From Ramlibacter sp. WS9 (GTDB lineage Bacteria > Pseudomonadota > Gammaproteobacteria > Burkholderiales > Burkholderiaceae_C): a stretch of 43,782 bases of DNA. The stretch is from contig NZ_RKMB01000038.1 of assembly GCF_003797765.1 (NCBI RefSeq), positions 1-43,782 of the forward strand. Reading direction: 5' to 3'. Shown in pieces: positions 33,519 to 41,384 of the stretch. The notes beneath the pieces are model-generated. The model was not told the origin of the DNA. It worked only from the letters and a program-made list of their open reading frames with translations, and ran no database searches. The translations under genes and the position numbers were made by a program. Each line of letters opens with the position of its first letter. Position 1 is the first letter of the stretch.

Positions 33519-34110
33519 GCTGTCATGGCGGGCTTGACTCGCAATCCATGACCCCGAATTCAGGCGTTCGTTGAACCTCGCGGCAAAGCTGTGCGTGGGC
33601 GGGCTGCGGCGCGATGGCTACGGCGTTCGGCTTCAGTGCTTCGCACCTCCAGCCGAATCCCTTGCGCCGGGAGACCCCGCGACCCGCGCGAAAAAACTTC
33701 CTGCGCTTTGCTCCGGTCAAACAGTTTTCGCGAGCATGAGACGGTCGCACGGCTGAAGCCGTGCTGGGTCGCGGAGTCACCCGCCGCAAGCGCCTGGGCT
33801 TTATTCGCGCCGCAGCCCGCCCACGCACAGCTTCGCAAACCATCGAGGCGCGCCACCGGTGGCGTGCCAACGCTTCACGGGTCCACCAACACATCGGCGC
33901 GCCACCGCTGGCACGCCACCCTGTCACTGCAACGCCGTGCATGGCCGGGCCGCGGCGCGAATAAAGCACAGGCGCCCGCGGTGGGCCGCAAGACCGTTCA
34001 GCGCGGGGACTCCGGCAGGAGCTTGCGATGAGCAAGCGATGCCGGACGCCGTAGCCATCGCGCCGCGGCCCGGCCATGCACGGCGTTGCCGCGAGGTCTC
34101 AGAGCGCAAC
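33519..34110. repeat. Composite long palindromic element, copy 2 (damaged)
   Basis: This copy runs parallel to copy 1. The left terminal hairpin (about 33520-33552) begins right after the acyl-CoA synthetase stop. The inner inverted repeats are 33586-33614 with 33805-33833, and 33930-33960 with 34058-34088. Two losses are visible. About 95 bp corresponding to 23657-23751 of copy 1 is missing, exactly between the arms of a hairpin. The right terminal hairpin is gone; the element breaks off near 34110 beside a glycosylase remnant. It contains no recognisable gene. Confidence 0.88.
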
Positions 34111-34143
34111 TTCTACGTGTACCGCACTTGGGCAGCTCTCGCA

Positions 34144-34224
34144 TCCCCCTACCCGTTCGATCTTGCGTTCCAGGAAAGGGGTGGCCTGCTCCTCGAGGAC
34201 AACGATCGACGGGCCTTCAGGCAT
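34144..34224 (-). pseudogene. 5' remnant of a nei/fpg-type DNA glycosylase
   Basis: Translation from ATG 34224 gives MPEGPSIVVLEEQATPFLER, then KIERVGG. This is the N-terminus of formamidopyrimidine/endonuclease VIII-type DNA glycosylases: MPEGP with catalytic Pro2 and Glu3. After about 27 codons the similarity stops and the frame ends at 34102-34104, within the edge of the composite repeat. The rest of the roughly 260-residue gene is missing. The remnant and the acyl-CoA synthetase gene were once convergent. The 76 bp between this ATG and the aldo/keto reductase start would have been a divergent promoter region. Confidence 0.7.
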
Positions 34225-34300
34225 GTCTCGGGGCGGACGCGCTGCGATGGGAAATCGATTATTCTGCGCAGTTCTTTCAGCCCCCGCAGTCATTTCTTCC

Positions 34301-35362
34301 ATGCAAAAAGTACAACTCGGCCATAGCGACCTGCGCGTCACACCCATCTGCCTGGGCACGATGACGTTCGGCGAGCAGGTGGGCGAAGCCACGGCCCACA
34401 CGATCCTGTCGCGCTCTATGGAGCGGGGCGTGAACTTCATCGACACGGCCGAGATGTATGCTGTGCCTGCTCGCGCTGAAACCTTCGGCGCCACGGAAAC
34501 GATCATCGGCAACTGGTTCGCGAAGAACCCGGGCGCCCGCGAAAAGCTCGTGGTCGCCACCAAGGTCGCCGGCCCGTCGCGGGGCATGCCCTGGGTGCGA
34601 GAGGGCGGCGGCCTGACCGCGCAGGACATCGCGGCCTCGTGCGAGGGTTCGCTCAAGCGCCTGAAGACGGACGTGATCGATCTGTACCAGATCCACTGGC
34701 CTGAGCGCAACGTGCCCATGTTCGGCCAGATGTACTACAACCCGGCCCACGAGCGCACACAGACTTCGATCCACGAGCAGCTCGAAGCGCTGGGCGGCCT
34801 GGTGAAGCAGGGCAAGATTCGCTACATCGGCTTGTCGAACGAGAGCCCCTTCGGCGTGCATGAATTCGTGCGCTTGGCCGAGCAGCACGGACTCCCGCGC
34901 GTGGCAACGGTGCAGAACGTCTACAACCTGCTCAGCCGCGCGGTGGACAACGGGCTCGACGAAACGATGCACCGCCTCAACGTATCGCTGATCCCGTATT
35001 CGCCGCTGGCGTTCGGCCTGCTCACCGGGAAATACGACGAGCCGGGCATCGACGGGCCCAACACGCCGCGCGATGCGCGCATCGGCAAGTTCGAGTCGGT
35101 GCGCAAACAGCGCTGGGGCCGCCCCGAGTCGCTGGCCGCCGCGCGCCGCTACAACGCGCTGGCCCGCGCCAACGGCATGACGCCGACGCAGATGGCGCTG
35201 GCTTGGTGCTACACCCGGTGGGTGTGCGCCAGCACGATCATCGGTGTGACGACTGTCGCCCAGCTCGACGAGGACCTGGACGCGTGGGGCACGAAACTGT
35301 CCCCCGAAGTGCTGGCGGCAATCGACAAGATTCGCTGGGAAATCAGGGATCCGGCGATTTAA
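34301..35362 (+). CDS. NADP(H)-dependent aldo/keto reductase (Tas-like)
   Basis: A 353-residue aldo/keto reductase, a TIM-barrel enzyme reducing aldehydes or ketones with NADPH. The catalytic tetrad is complete: D48 and Y53 (FIDTAEMY), K88 (VVATKVAGP) and H132 (YQIHWPER). Length and N-terminus (MQKVQLGHSDLRVTPICLGT) match the Tas/YajO subgroup. ATG 34301 was chosen because the family begins there; the frame is open upstream through the glycosylase remnant. The physiological substrate is unknown. It ends 5 bases before ybaK, so the two are probably co-transcribed. Confidence 0.92.
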   Translation: MQKVQLGHSDLRVTPICLGTMTFGEQVGEATAHTILSRSMERGVNFIDTAEMYAVPARAETFGATETIIGNWFAKNPGAREKLVVATKVAGPSRGMPWVREGGGLTAQDIAASCEGSLKRLKTDVIDLYQIHWPERNVPMFGQMYYNPAHERTQTSIHEQLEALGGLVKQGKIRYIGLSNESPFGVHEFVRLAEQHGLPRVATVQNVYNLLSRAVDNGLDETMHRLNVSLIPYSPLAFGLLTGKYDEPGIDGPNTPRDARIGKFESVRKQRWGRPESLAAARRYNALARANGMTPTQMALAWCYTRWVCASTIIGVTTVAQLDEDLDAWGTKLSPEVLAAIDKIRWEIRDPAI

Positions 35363-35367
35363 GGGCG

Positions 35368-35859
35368 ATGGCCAAGAAGGACCACATCAGCGAAACCCCC
35401 GCCACCGCCTTCCTCAAGGCGAACAGGGTGGTGTTCACCGAGCATCCGTACGAATACCTCGAGCACGGGGGCGCCCAGCACAGCGCGCAGGTGCTCGGCT
35501 TCGACCCGTTCACCGTGGTGAAGACGCTGGTGATGGAGGATGAAAAGGCCCGCCCGCTCATCGTGCTGATGCACGGCAACCGCAAGGTGTCGACCAAGAA
35601 CCTGGCGCGCCAGATCGGCGCGAAGTCGGTCGAGCCCTGCAAGCCGGAAGTGGCGAATCGCCACAGCGGCTACCTGGTGGGCGGCACCTCGCCCTTCGGC
35701 ACGCGCAAGGAAATGCCAGTCTACGTTGAGGGAACGATCCTGGCGTTGCCGCGCATCGCCATCAATGGCGGCCGGCGAGGCTACCTGGTGGGAATCGACC
35801 CGCAGGTGTGCGTCCAGTTGCTCGGCGCGAAGCCGGTGAACTGCGCGCTGGCAGAATAG
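35368..35859 (+). CDS. ybaK: Cys-tRNA(Pro)/Cys-tRNA(Cys) deacylase
   Basis: A 163-residue YbaK/EbsC-family protein that hydrolyses Cys-tRNA(Pro) made in error by prolyl-tRNA synthetase. The family pattern is seen in TPATAFLKANRVVFTEHPYE, VVKTLVMEDEKARPLIVLMH, KVSTKNLARQIGAK and SGYLVGGTSPFGTRK. The length is typical. The ribosome-binding site AAGGG overlaps the end of the upstream reductase gene, so translation is probably coupled. It is followed after 22 bp by plsY. Confidence 0.93.
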   Translation: MAKKDHISETPATAFLKANRVVFTEHPYEYLEHGGAQHSAQVLGFDPFTVVKTLVMEDEKARPLIVLMHGNRKVSTKNLARQIGAKSVEPCKPEVANRHSGYLVGGTSPFGTRKEMPVYVEGTILALPRIAINGGRRGYLVGIDPQVCVQLLGAKPVNCALAE

Positions 35860-35881
35860 GCGCTCTCCACGGAGCCCCGCC

Positions 35882-36514
35882 TTGCAAACTCTCTACTCGA
35901 TCCTGGCCATCGTGGCCGCCTACCTCGTCGGCTCGTTGTCTTTTGCGGTGATCGTCAGCCGCGCCATGGGCTTGCAGGACCCGCGCACCTTCGGCAGCAA
36001 GAACCCCGGCGCGACGAACGTGCTGCGTTCCGGCAGCAAGGCGGCCGCCATCGTCACGCTGCTGCTCGACGCGTTGAAAGGCCTGCTGCCGGTGCTGGCC
36101 GTGAAATGGTTCGGGGGAGGCTACGGGCTCGGGGACGGTACGATGGCGCTGGTAGGCCTGGCCGCGTTTCTCGGCCATCTCTGGCCGGTGTTCTTCAAGT
36201 TCAAGGGCGGCAAGGGCGTGGCCACCTTCATCGGCGTGGTGTTCGGCATCCACTTGCTGCTGGGCGTGGCGACCGGCGCCACCTGGCTGATCATCGCGTT
36301 CTTCTTCCGCTATTCGTCGCTCGCGTCCCTCATTTCGGCGGCGTTCGCTCCGGCGTACTACCTGATGGGCGACAAGATTCAGTGGTATGCAGAGGCCAGC
36401 GTCGCCCTCGTGCTCGCCGCCATGGGCATGCTGCTCGCATGGCGGCACCGCGAGAACATCTCGCGGCTGCTCAAGGGGACGGAGTCGAGGCTGGGTGGCG
36501 CCAAGAAGGCCTAA
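35882..36514 (+). CDS. plsY: Glycerol-3-phosphate acyltransferase PlsY
   Basis: A 210-residue inner-membrane enzyme that transfers acyl groups from acyl-phosphate to glycerol-3-phosphate, the first step of phospholipid synthesis. It has five to seven hydrophobic segments. The three PlsY motifs are visible: GSKNPGATNVLR (motif 1), FKFKGGKGVATFIGV (motif 2) and the C-terminal WRHRENISRLLKGTE (motif 3). The start is TTG 35882 (LQTLYSILAIVAAYL), supported by a GGAG 8 bases upstream and by family alignment; no ATG fits. Its stop lies in the loop of a small hairpin that precedes the next gene. Confidence 0.95.
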   Translation: MQTLYSILAIVAAYLVGSLSFAVIVSRAMGLQDPRTFGSKNPGATNVLRSGSKAAAIVTLLLDALKGLLPVLAVKWFGGGYGLGDGTMALVGLAAFLGHLWPVFFKFKGGKGVATFIGVVFGIHLLLGVATGATWLIIAFFFRYSSLASLISAAFAPAYYLMGDKIQWYAEASVALVLAAMGMLLAWRHRENISRLLKGTESRLGGAKKA

Positions 36515-36534
36515 AAAATCGGCAACCGGCCTTC
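36505..36534 (+). promoter_or_regulatory. Hairpin between plsY and the ankyrin-repeat gene
   Basis: GAAGGCC (36505-36511) pairs with GGCCTTC (36528-36534). The plsY stop codon (36512-36514) is in the loop, and the right arm ends two bases before the next ATG. Ribosomes finishing plsY would open this structure, so it could couple translation of the downstream gene to plsY. Confidence 0.4.
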
Positions 36535-36536
36535 GC

Positions 36537-38057
36537 ATGAAACTTCGCTCGGCCTGGAACAGCCGCCTGGTCGTACTGGCAACCGCCTTGTCTTGCGCCT
36601 TTGCTTCGGCCCTGGCCCAGCCATTGTCCGTCCAGCAACAGGACGTCTTGCGCAAGGGCCGCCAGCCCGCAAGCGGGCAACCCGTTCAGGACGCGATTCG
36701 TCTAGCCGCAAAACTTGGGGCTGCGAACAACTATGACGCGATCCCTTTCCTGATCGAATTGGGCGACCCGTTCCTATTCAATAACTTCACCAACGCCTTT
36801 ACCGGGCCTACGACTGCGCAGCTCGCGCCGATCATCGTCAAGAACCGCAACCATCCCGTGCTCAGCGTGGACGTCGTGCGCCTCGTTCGCGACTATCAGT
36901 CCACGGAGTTGTTCAATGTATTTCTGTCCGATATCGCCAACCCTGTGTCGATGACGACAGGCACGTCGCCCCAGGCGAACGCGTCGAACTATTTGCAGAT
37001 AGTGTGTGCAATCACGCGCACGCGGTTGCCGGACATCGAGCCCGAGCTGACTGCCGTGCTTTCACGTGTGGTACCCCACCATCGGGGCTGCATCGCGAAG
37101 TTTCTGGTCAGCCGCAGATACCTCCCGGCAGAGGGCGCGCTCATCGATTGGTTGTCTCTCAGTTCGATTGGGGAGTTGCGCAACGTTGCACCCGTCGTCC
37201 TTGGCTTGGGCACTCAATCGGCACTTGACGCTGCCGTACGCCGGCTGGTCGAGCTCCGCTTCCTTTCGCCCAACGCGGAGCGGTACCGCCACGAGAGTCT
37301 GGCGACCCTGATCGAGGCGATCGGATTCGCGTCCCCTCGAGCAAAGCTCAACCGTTCGCTGCTCACCGCTCGGACGATCGAGGAATTTGCGCCGGAGCAC
37401 CGGTCCAAGATCGCCTTGATGGTGAAGTCGCGCGAGCGGTTCGAAAGGATGGCCGAAGAACTGACGCCCGACAATTTCGTCTACTGGGCTTCCAGGCCCG
37501 ACGCGCTTGACGAATTGAAGAGCTTTATTGCGCGTGGCGCCGCAATCGATGCGGCAGACAAATCGGGCAACACGCCGCTGGCTGCGGCAACGCGGCACTT
37601 GAACGTACAGGCCGTCGCGACCTTGTTGGAGCGCGGGGCCAATGCGGATGTGCGGGGCGAATACGGCTTGACACCGCTACAACTTCTGTCGCGGCGCAAC
37701 GAATCCCCCGGCGCTGAAGCACTCGCCTTGGAAATCGCCAAGCTCCTGGTTTCCAAGCGCGCGGCACTGTCACATGCAGACTCAAACGGAATGACTGCCC
37801 TACACCTGGCGGCTGACGCACGGTTCAGGCCAATGGTTGTTTTCCTTGTGGAGAGCGGCGCAGAAATCAACGCACAAGCCACGGCAGACGGGCTAACCGG
37901 GCTCACTTCCACGCTGATAGCCTCCGATCGGGACGATGCCGGAACGGAGACTTTCTTGCGATCCAAGGGAGGAACGGTGAATCGCGGTTTCGTCATTCGC
38001 CGAGCAGCACGCCGCGCCGCGGCCATGCTCCTCGTTCCGTTCGCGGGCGCCCACTAG
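36537..38057 (+). CDS. Exported ankyrin-repeat protein
   Basis: A 506-residue protein. The signal peptide is residues 1-27 (MKLRSAWNSRLVVLATALSC, then AFASALAQ). The first ~310 residues are not recognised. Residues about 320-465 hold ankyrin repeats (NTPLAAATRHLNVQAVATLL, GLTPLQLLSRRN, GMTALHLAADARFRPMVVFL), which usually bind proteins. The C-terminus is basic with a hydrophobic patch (RRAARRAAAMLLVPFAGAH). ATG 36537 was chosen for the signal peptide; it lacks a clear ribosome-binding site. Base composition is lower in GC than its neighbours and codon use looks less biased, compatible with later acquisition. The role is unknown. It converges with the lipoprotein gene; a GCCCCGCGGGGC palindrome (38057-38068) follows its stop. 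Confidence 0.8.
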   Translation: MKLRSAWNSRLVVLATALSCAFASALAQPLSVQQQDVLRKGRQPASGQPVQDAIRLAAKLGAANNYDAIPFLIELGDPFLFNNFTNAFTGPTTAQLAPIIVKNRNHPVLSVDVVRLVRDYQSTELFNVFLSDIANPVSMTTGTSPQANASNYLQIVCAITRTRLPDIEPELTAVLSRVVPHHRGCIAKFLVSRRYLPAEGALIDWLSLSSIGELRNVAPVVLGLGTQSALDAAVRRLVELRFLSPNAERYRHESLATLIEAIGFASPRAKLNRSLLTARTIEEFAPEHRSKIALMVKSRERFERMAEELTPDNFVYWASRPDALDELKSFIARGAAIDAADKSGNTPLAAATRHLNVQAVATLLERGANADVRGEYGLTPLQLLSRRNESPGAEALALEIAKLLVSKRAALSHADSNGMTALHLAADARFRPMVVFLVESGAEINAQATADGLTGLTSTLIASDRDDAGTETFLRSKGGTVNRGFVIRRAARRAAAMLLVPFAGAH

Positions 38058-38074
38058 CCCCGCGGGGCGCCTAT

Positions 38075-38374
38075 TCAGCGCTTGCCTTCAGCGGCTGCCT
38101 TTTCCTTGCCGGTGGTCACGTCCACGGTGGGAACGGTAACCTGCTTTTCTTCGGTCTTGACCGTGGGAACCTTGACGGTGGCCTCGGTCGAGCCGACCTT
38201 CACGTCGGGCGTGGTCACGTCGTACTTCGGCACGGTGACGTTGCCTTCCTGGGTCTTGGTGACTTCGTACTTCGGCGCCGTCACATCGCCCGATTGGGTC
38301 TTCTTGACGTCGCAGCCTGCGAGGCCCAGCGCGCCGATGGAGATGATGGCCGTGGCCAGAATGGTTTTGTGCAT
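38075..38374 (-). CDS. Small repetitive lipoprotein
   Basis: A 99-residue protein with a lipoprotein signal ending LGLAGC (lipobox, Cys21). The mature part is a string of similar short blocks: SGDVTAPKYEVTKTQ, EGNVTVPKYDVTTPDVKV, then VKVPTVKTEEKQVTVPTVDV. It is rich in Val, Thr and Lys and has a charged end (GKEKAAAEGKR). The repeated VT-PKY-VT-T pattern suggests an extended beta-rich or disordered tether. Similar small lipoproteins are widespread in Comamonadaceae, but no function is known to me. Confidence 0.8.
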   Translation of the reverse strand: MHKTILATAIISIGALGLAGCDVKKTQSGDVTAPKYEVTKTQEGNVTVPKYDVTTPDVKVGSTEATVKVPTVKTEEKQVTVPTVDVTTGKEKAAAEGKR

Positions 38375-38530
38375 GAGGTGCTCCCGTGTTGATGAAGATC
38401 ATGCGCGGTCCCGGCTTTCGGCCTGGGGTAGCGCTGAATGAAATTCTGGGCGGGGCCTAGCAGCGCAGCTGTAGGAATGGCGCCCCATCGCCTGTACGGC
38501 CGCAACCCGGCGTCTTGCGGGCCGCTGGCT

Positions 38531-40141
38531 CTACCGTTCGATCAGTAGCCGAGTGACGAGGGGAGGCTCTTCGCCGATGTGAAAGGCCCCCTTGCGGTCG
38601 CGCAGTTGCACGTCGGCGGCGGTCACCCGGTCGAAGCGGCGCAGGTGTTCGGTCCACGACTCGTCCGTGATCTGCTCGACAAATCGCGCGGGATCATAAA
38701 GATCGCGCAGCACCTGCCAATCCAGCGCACCCTGCCTCATCCGGCTGCGCCGGCTCTCCTGCATCAGCGCCAGGAACTCGTCTGCACGGGCCGGGTCGAT
38801 GCGGTATTCGATGTTCACCTGGATGCGGCCCGACGCCGGCGGCGCCTCGGCTTGCGGCACCTTGAACACGTGCGAGGGCGTCAGGTCTTCCTCGATGCCG
38901 CGGTCGGCCACCAGCCGCTGGGCCAGCGCCATCAGCACCACGCTGGATACCGAGGCGATAGCCAAGCTTTCGTGGATGTTGGTCCAATTGGCCACCTGGC
39001 CCCACAGCGCGGCGCCCGCGGCGGTGGAGCCCATCAGCGCCATCTGGTAGATCGACATGCCGCGGGCCCGCACCCAATCGGGCAGGGCCATTTGCGCGGC
39101 CACGGTGAGCGAGTTCGCCACCGCGATCCATGCCATGCCGGCGAAGAACATCGCGGGCACCGCCACATAGATGTTGGGCGCGAACGCGACCACCGCGGCG
39201 GCGACCGCCTGCACGGTGGTGCCGGTGAAGAGCAGGCGTTGCAGCGGCAGCAGCGCGCGGATGCGCGGCATCTGCAGCGCCGCGATGATCGCCCCCGAGC
39301 CCATGGCGGCCAGCAGGACGGTAAACGTGCCGGCCGCGCCGCCGGGCAGGCTGCGCGCAAGCAGGGGCAGCAGCGCCAGCAGCGCCGTCGAATGCAGGAA
39401 GAAGAGGGCGATGCGCAGCAGCACCGCGCGCATGCGGCTGGACTGCCACACGAACTGCACGCCCACGCGGATCGCACTGCCCAGCCGCTCCCGGCCCAGC
39501 GGGCTTTCCTTGTGCACGCGGCGCCAGCGCATGATGGTGAAGCCCGCCGCCAGGGAGAGCACGGCGTTCAGCACGAACACCCAGGCGCTGCCGGCGCTGG
39601 CGATGATGGCACCGGCGACCAGGGGACCGATGATGCGCGACGCGTTCATCGCCACGCCGTTCAGCGCCAGCGCGGCGGGCAGCTGCGGGCGCGGCACCAG
39701 CTCGGGCACGATGGCGGCGAACACCGGCCAGCGCATCGCCAGGCCCACGCCATTGGCGAAGACCAGCACCAGCAAGAGGGGCGCGGTCATCCAGTCCAGC
39801 AGGATGACGACACACAGCACCGTCGCGATGGCCGCGACCCAGAACTGCGTCACCATGAAGTAGCGGCGCCGGTCCAGGATGTCCGCGAGCGCCCCGCTGG
39901 GCAGGCCCAGCAGGAACACCGGCAGCGTGCCCGCCGACTGCACCAGCGCCACCCACAGTGGGGACGGCGCCAGCGACGTCATCAGCCAGGCCGCCGCCAC
40001 GTCGTTCATCCACATCGTCGTGTTGGCCGCCATCCAGGTCAGCCATAGCATGCGAAACACCGGGCTGCGCAGAGGCGCGAAGGCCGAGAGGGAGTTGTCG
40101 GAGGGGCGCGCCGTGGCGCCTTCGGGGTCGCGTTCCGGCAC
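38531..40141 (-). CDS. MFS_3 family transporter with a C-terminal soluble domain
   Basis: A 536-residue protein. Residues about 20-415 form 10-12 membrane segments of the MFS_3/EntS type (LRSPVFRMLWLTWMAANTTM, then SGALADILDRRRYF in loop 2-3). Residues about 440-536 are soluble (IQVNIEYRIDPARADEFLAL, TDESWTEHLRRFDRVTAADV) and resemble a dimeric alpha/beta-barrel (monooxygenase-like) domain seen on some MFS_3 proteins. The start is GTG 40141, sharing one base with the stop of the upstream protease gene (TAGTG). The substrate is unknown; export is likely. It is a different subgroup from the MFS protein at 4293-5618. Confidence 0.88.
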   Translation of the reverse strand: MPERDPEGATARPSDNSLSAFAPLRSPVFRMLWLTWMAANTTMWMNDVAAAWLMTSLAPSPLWVALVQSAGTLPVFLLGLPSGALADILDRRRYFMVTQFWVAAIATVLCVVILLDWMTAPLLLVLVFANGVGLAMRWPVFAAIVPELVPRPQLPAALALNGVAMNASRIIGPLVAGAIIASAGSAWVFVLNAVLSLAAGFTIMRWRRVHKESPLGRERLGSAIRVGVQFVWQSSRMRAVLLRIALFFLHSTALLALLPLLARSLPGGAAGTFTVLLAAMGSGAIIAALQMPRIRALLPLQRLLFTGTTVQAVAAAVVAFAPNIYVAVPAMFFAGMAWIAVANSLTVAAQMALPDWVRARGMSIYQMALMGSTAAGAALWGQVANWTNIHESLAIASVSSVVLMALAQRLVADRGIEEDLTPSHVFKVPQAEAPPASGRIQVNIEYRIDPARADEFLALMQESRRSRMRQGALDWQVLRDLYDPARFVEQITDESWTEHLRRFDRVTAADVQLRDRKGAFHIGEEPPLVTRLLIER

Positions 40142-40866
40142 TAGTAGCGACGCTCCAACACCATCTGGTCGGCGTCGCGCTTCATCTGGAAGCGGTTGAG
40201 AAAGCTGTTGCCGAGCAGCAGGAAGGGCATGGGCTGCGGCGCGACGATGGCTTCGACATCGAACACCTCCACGTCGCCGACCCGCACCGACGCGAGCCGG
40301 ATGCGCCAGGCCGGCGCGTTGCCGTTGGCGGTACTCACCATGCCTCTTTCGCCGGTCTTGTAGTCCAGGCCCAGGCGCTCGGCGTCGGAAACGCCCATCG
40401 ACACAGCCGTCGCACCCGTGTCGACCATGAAGTTCACGGCCCGCCCGTTGATCGCGCCTTGCGCCATGAAGTGCCCGCCGCTGCCCACCGGCAGTACGAT
40501 GCGGCTGCTGCGGACGGTGCCGCCATTGCCGCCCACGCTGGCGGGCGCATCGCCGATCCGCAGGGTGTGCCGCTTGCCTTCGATCTCGACCACTGCCTGG
40601 TCACCTGCGGTGGAAACGACCTTGACGCCCTGGTGCGTCTCGCCCGGTGCGACGGACTTGGGGGCCGAGCCGTTCACGATCAGCAAGGCCCTGTTGCCCA
40701 GCATGCCTTGCAGCGCGACGGAATCCGCGAAAGCGGCAGTCGTAGCCAACGAAACAGCGAGCGCCAGCACGACATTCGTGGGCCACCGCGGAACCGGCTT
40801 TGCCGGGCCGCTGGTGGCGCCCCCCTGGGGGGGAGGTGGCCGCAGGCCACTTCGGGGGGGAATCAT
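40141..40866 (-). CDS. Retropepsin-like aspartic protease, exported
   Basis: A 241-residue protein of the bacterial clan AA (TIGR02281-like) aspartic protease family. The active site is FMVDTGATAVSM (D149-T150-G151), and LLLGNSFLNRFQ near the end is the second conserved motif. A signal-like stretch (VVLALAVSLATTAAFA) lies at residues 32-47. The first 30 residues (IPPRSGLRPPPPQGG and following) are encoded by the GC-rich repeat at 40786-40860. ATG 40866 overlaps the yajQ stop (TGATG) and has CAGGGA upstream, so the repeat is probably translated ahead of the signal peptide. A GTG within VVLALAV would be a start without the repeat. Its substrates are unknown. Confidence 0.82.
   Translation of the reverse strand: MIPPRSGLRPPPPQGGATSGPAKPVPRWPTNVVLALAVSLATTAAFADSVALQGMLGNRALLIVNGSAPKSVAPGETHQGVKVVSTAGDQAVVEIEGKRHTLRIGDAPASVGGNGGTVRSSRIVLPVGSGGHFMAQGAINGRAVNFMVDTGATAVSMGVSDAERLGLDYKTGERGMVSTANGNAPAWRIRLASVRVGDVEVFDVEAIVAPQPMPFLLLGNSFLNRFQMKRDADQMVLERRY
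40786..40860. repeat. GC-rich palindromic repeat, copy 2 (GLRPPPPQGG type)
   Basis: This 75-bp element nearly matches 8513-8588, with paired changes in the stems: GGTGGCC/GGCCACC here against GGCGGCC/GGCCGCC in copy 1. It sits directly after the yajQ stop codon and inside the predicted 5' end of the protease gene. Copy 1 likewise follows a stop codon on the same strand. Confidence 0.85.
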
Positions 40867-41351
40867 CAATCCCTGAAGTTGTTGAAGGAGATGGGGACGT
40901 CCGTGATGTCTTTTCTCAGCAGCGCCATGGCCGCCTGCAGGTCGTCGCGCTTGGCGCCGGTGATGCGCACCGCGTCGCCCTGGATCGCGGCCTGCACCTT
41001 GAGCTTGCTGTCCTTGACCAGCCGCGTGATCTTCTTGGCCTGCTCGGTCTCGATGCCGTTGCGCACCTTGAGCACCTGCTTGACCTTGTCGCCGCCGATC
41101 TTCTGCACGTCCCCCTTGTCGAGGAAGCGCACGTCGACGCTGCGCTTGGTCAGCTTGTTGGTGAGGATGTCCTCCACCTGCGTGAGCTGGAATTCGGCGT
41201 CGCCGAACATCGTGATTTCCTTGTCCTTCAGCTCGATCGCGGCGGAGGTGCCCTTGAAGTCGAAGCGCGTGCCGATTTCCTTGGCGGCATTCTCAACGGC
41301 ATTCTTCACCTCCACCATGTTCGGTTCGCAGACGGTATCGAAAGACGGCAT
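40866..41351 (-). CDS. yajQ: YajQ family nucleotide-binding protein
   Basis: A 161-residue protein that is YajQ-like over its full length: MPSFDTVCEPNMVEVKNAVE at the start, TRFDFKGTSAAIELKD, and FNNFRD at the end. It has two ferredoxin-like domains. YajQ proteins bind nucleotides; in Xanthomonas a member acts as a cyclic-di-GMP receptor with transcription-factor partners. Whether this one does so is unknown. It has a strong AAGGGA ribosome-binding site. The gene diverges from murB across 110 bp and its stop overlaps the protease start. Confidence 0.96.
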   Translation of the reverse strand: MPSFDTVCEPNMVEVKNAVENAAKEIGTRFDFKGTSAAIELKDKEITMFGDAEFQLTQVEDILTNKLTKRSVDVRFLDKGDVQKIGGDKVKQVLKVRNGIETEQAKKITRLVKDSKLKVQAAIQGDAVRITGAKRDDLQAAMALLRKDITDVPISFNNFRD

Positions 41352-41384
41352 CGTGTTTTCCCTTTTTTGGCGACGGGCCGCCCC

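Noticed and set aside
33519..34110. Insertion sequence carrying a transposase
   Set aside because: No frame resembles a transposase, and the element is about 600-730 bp of inverted repeats only; at most it is non-autonomous.
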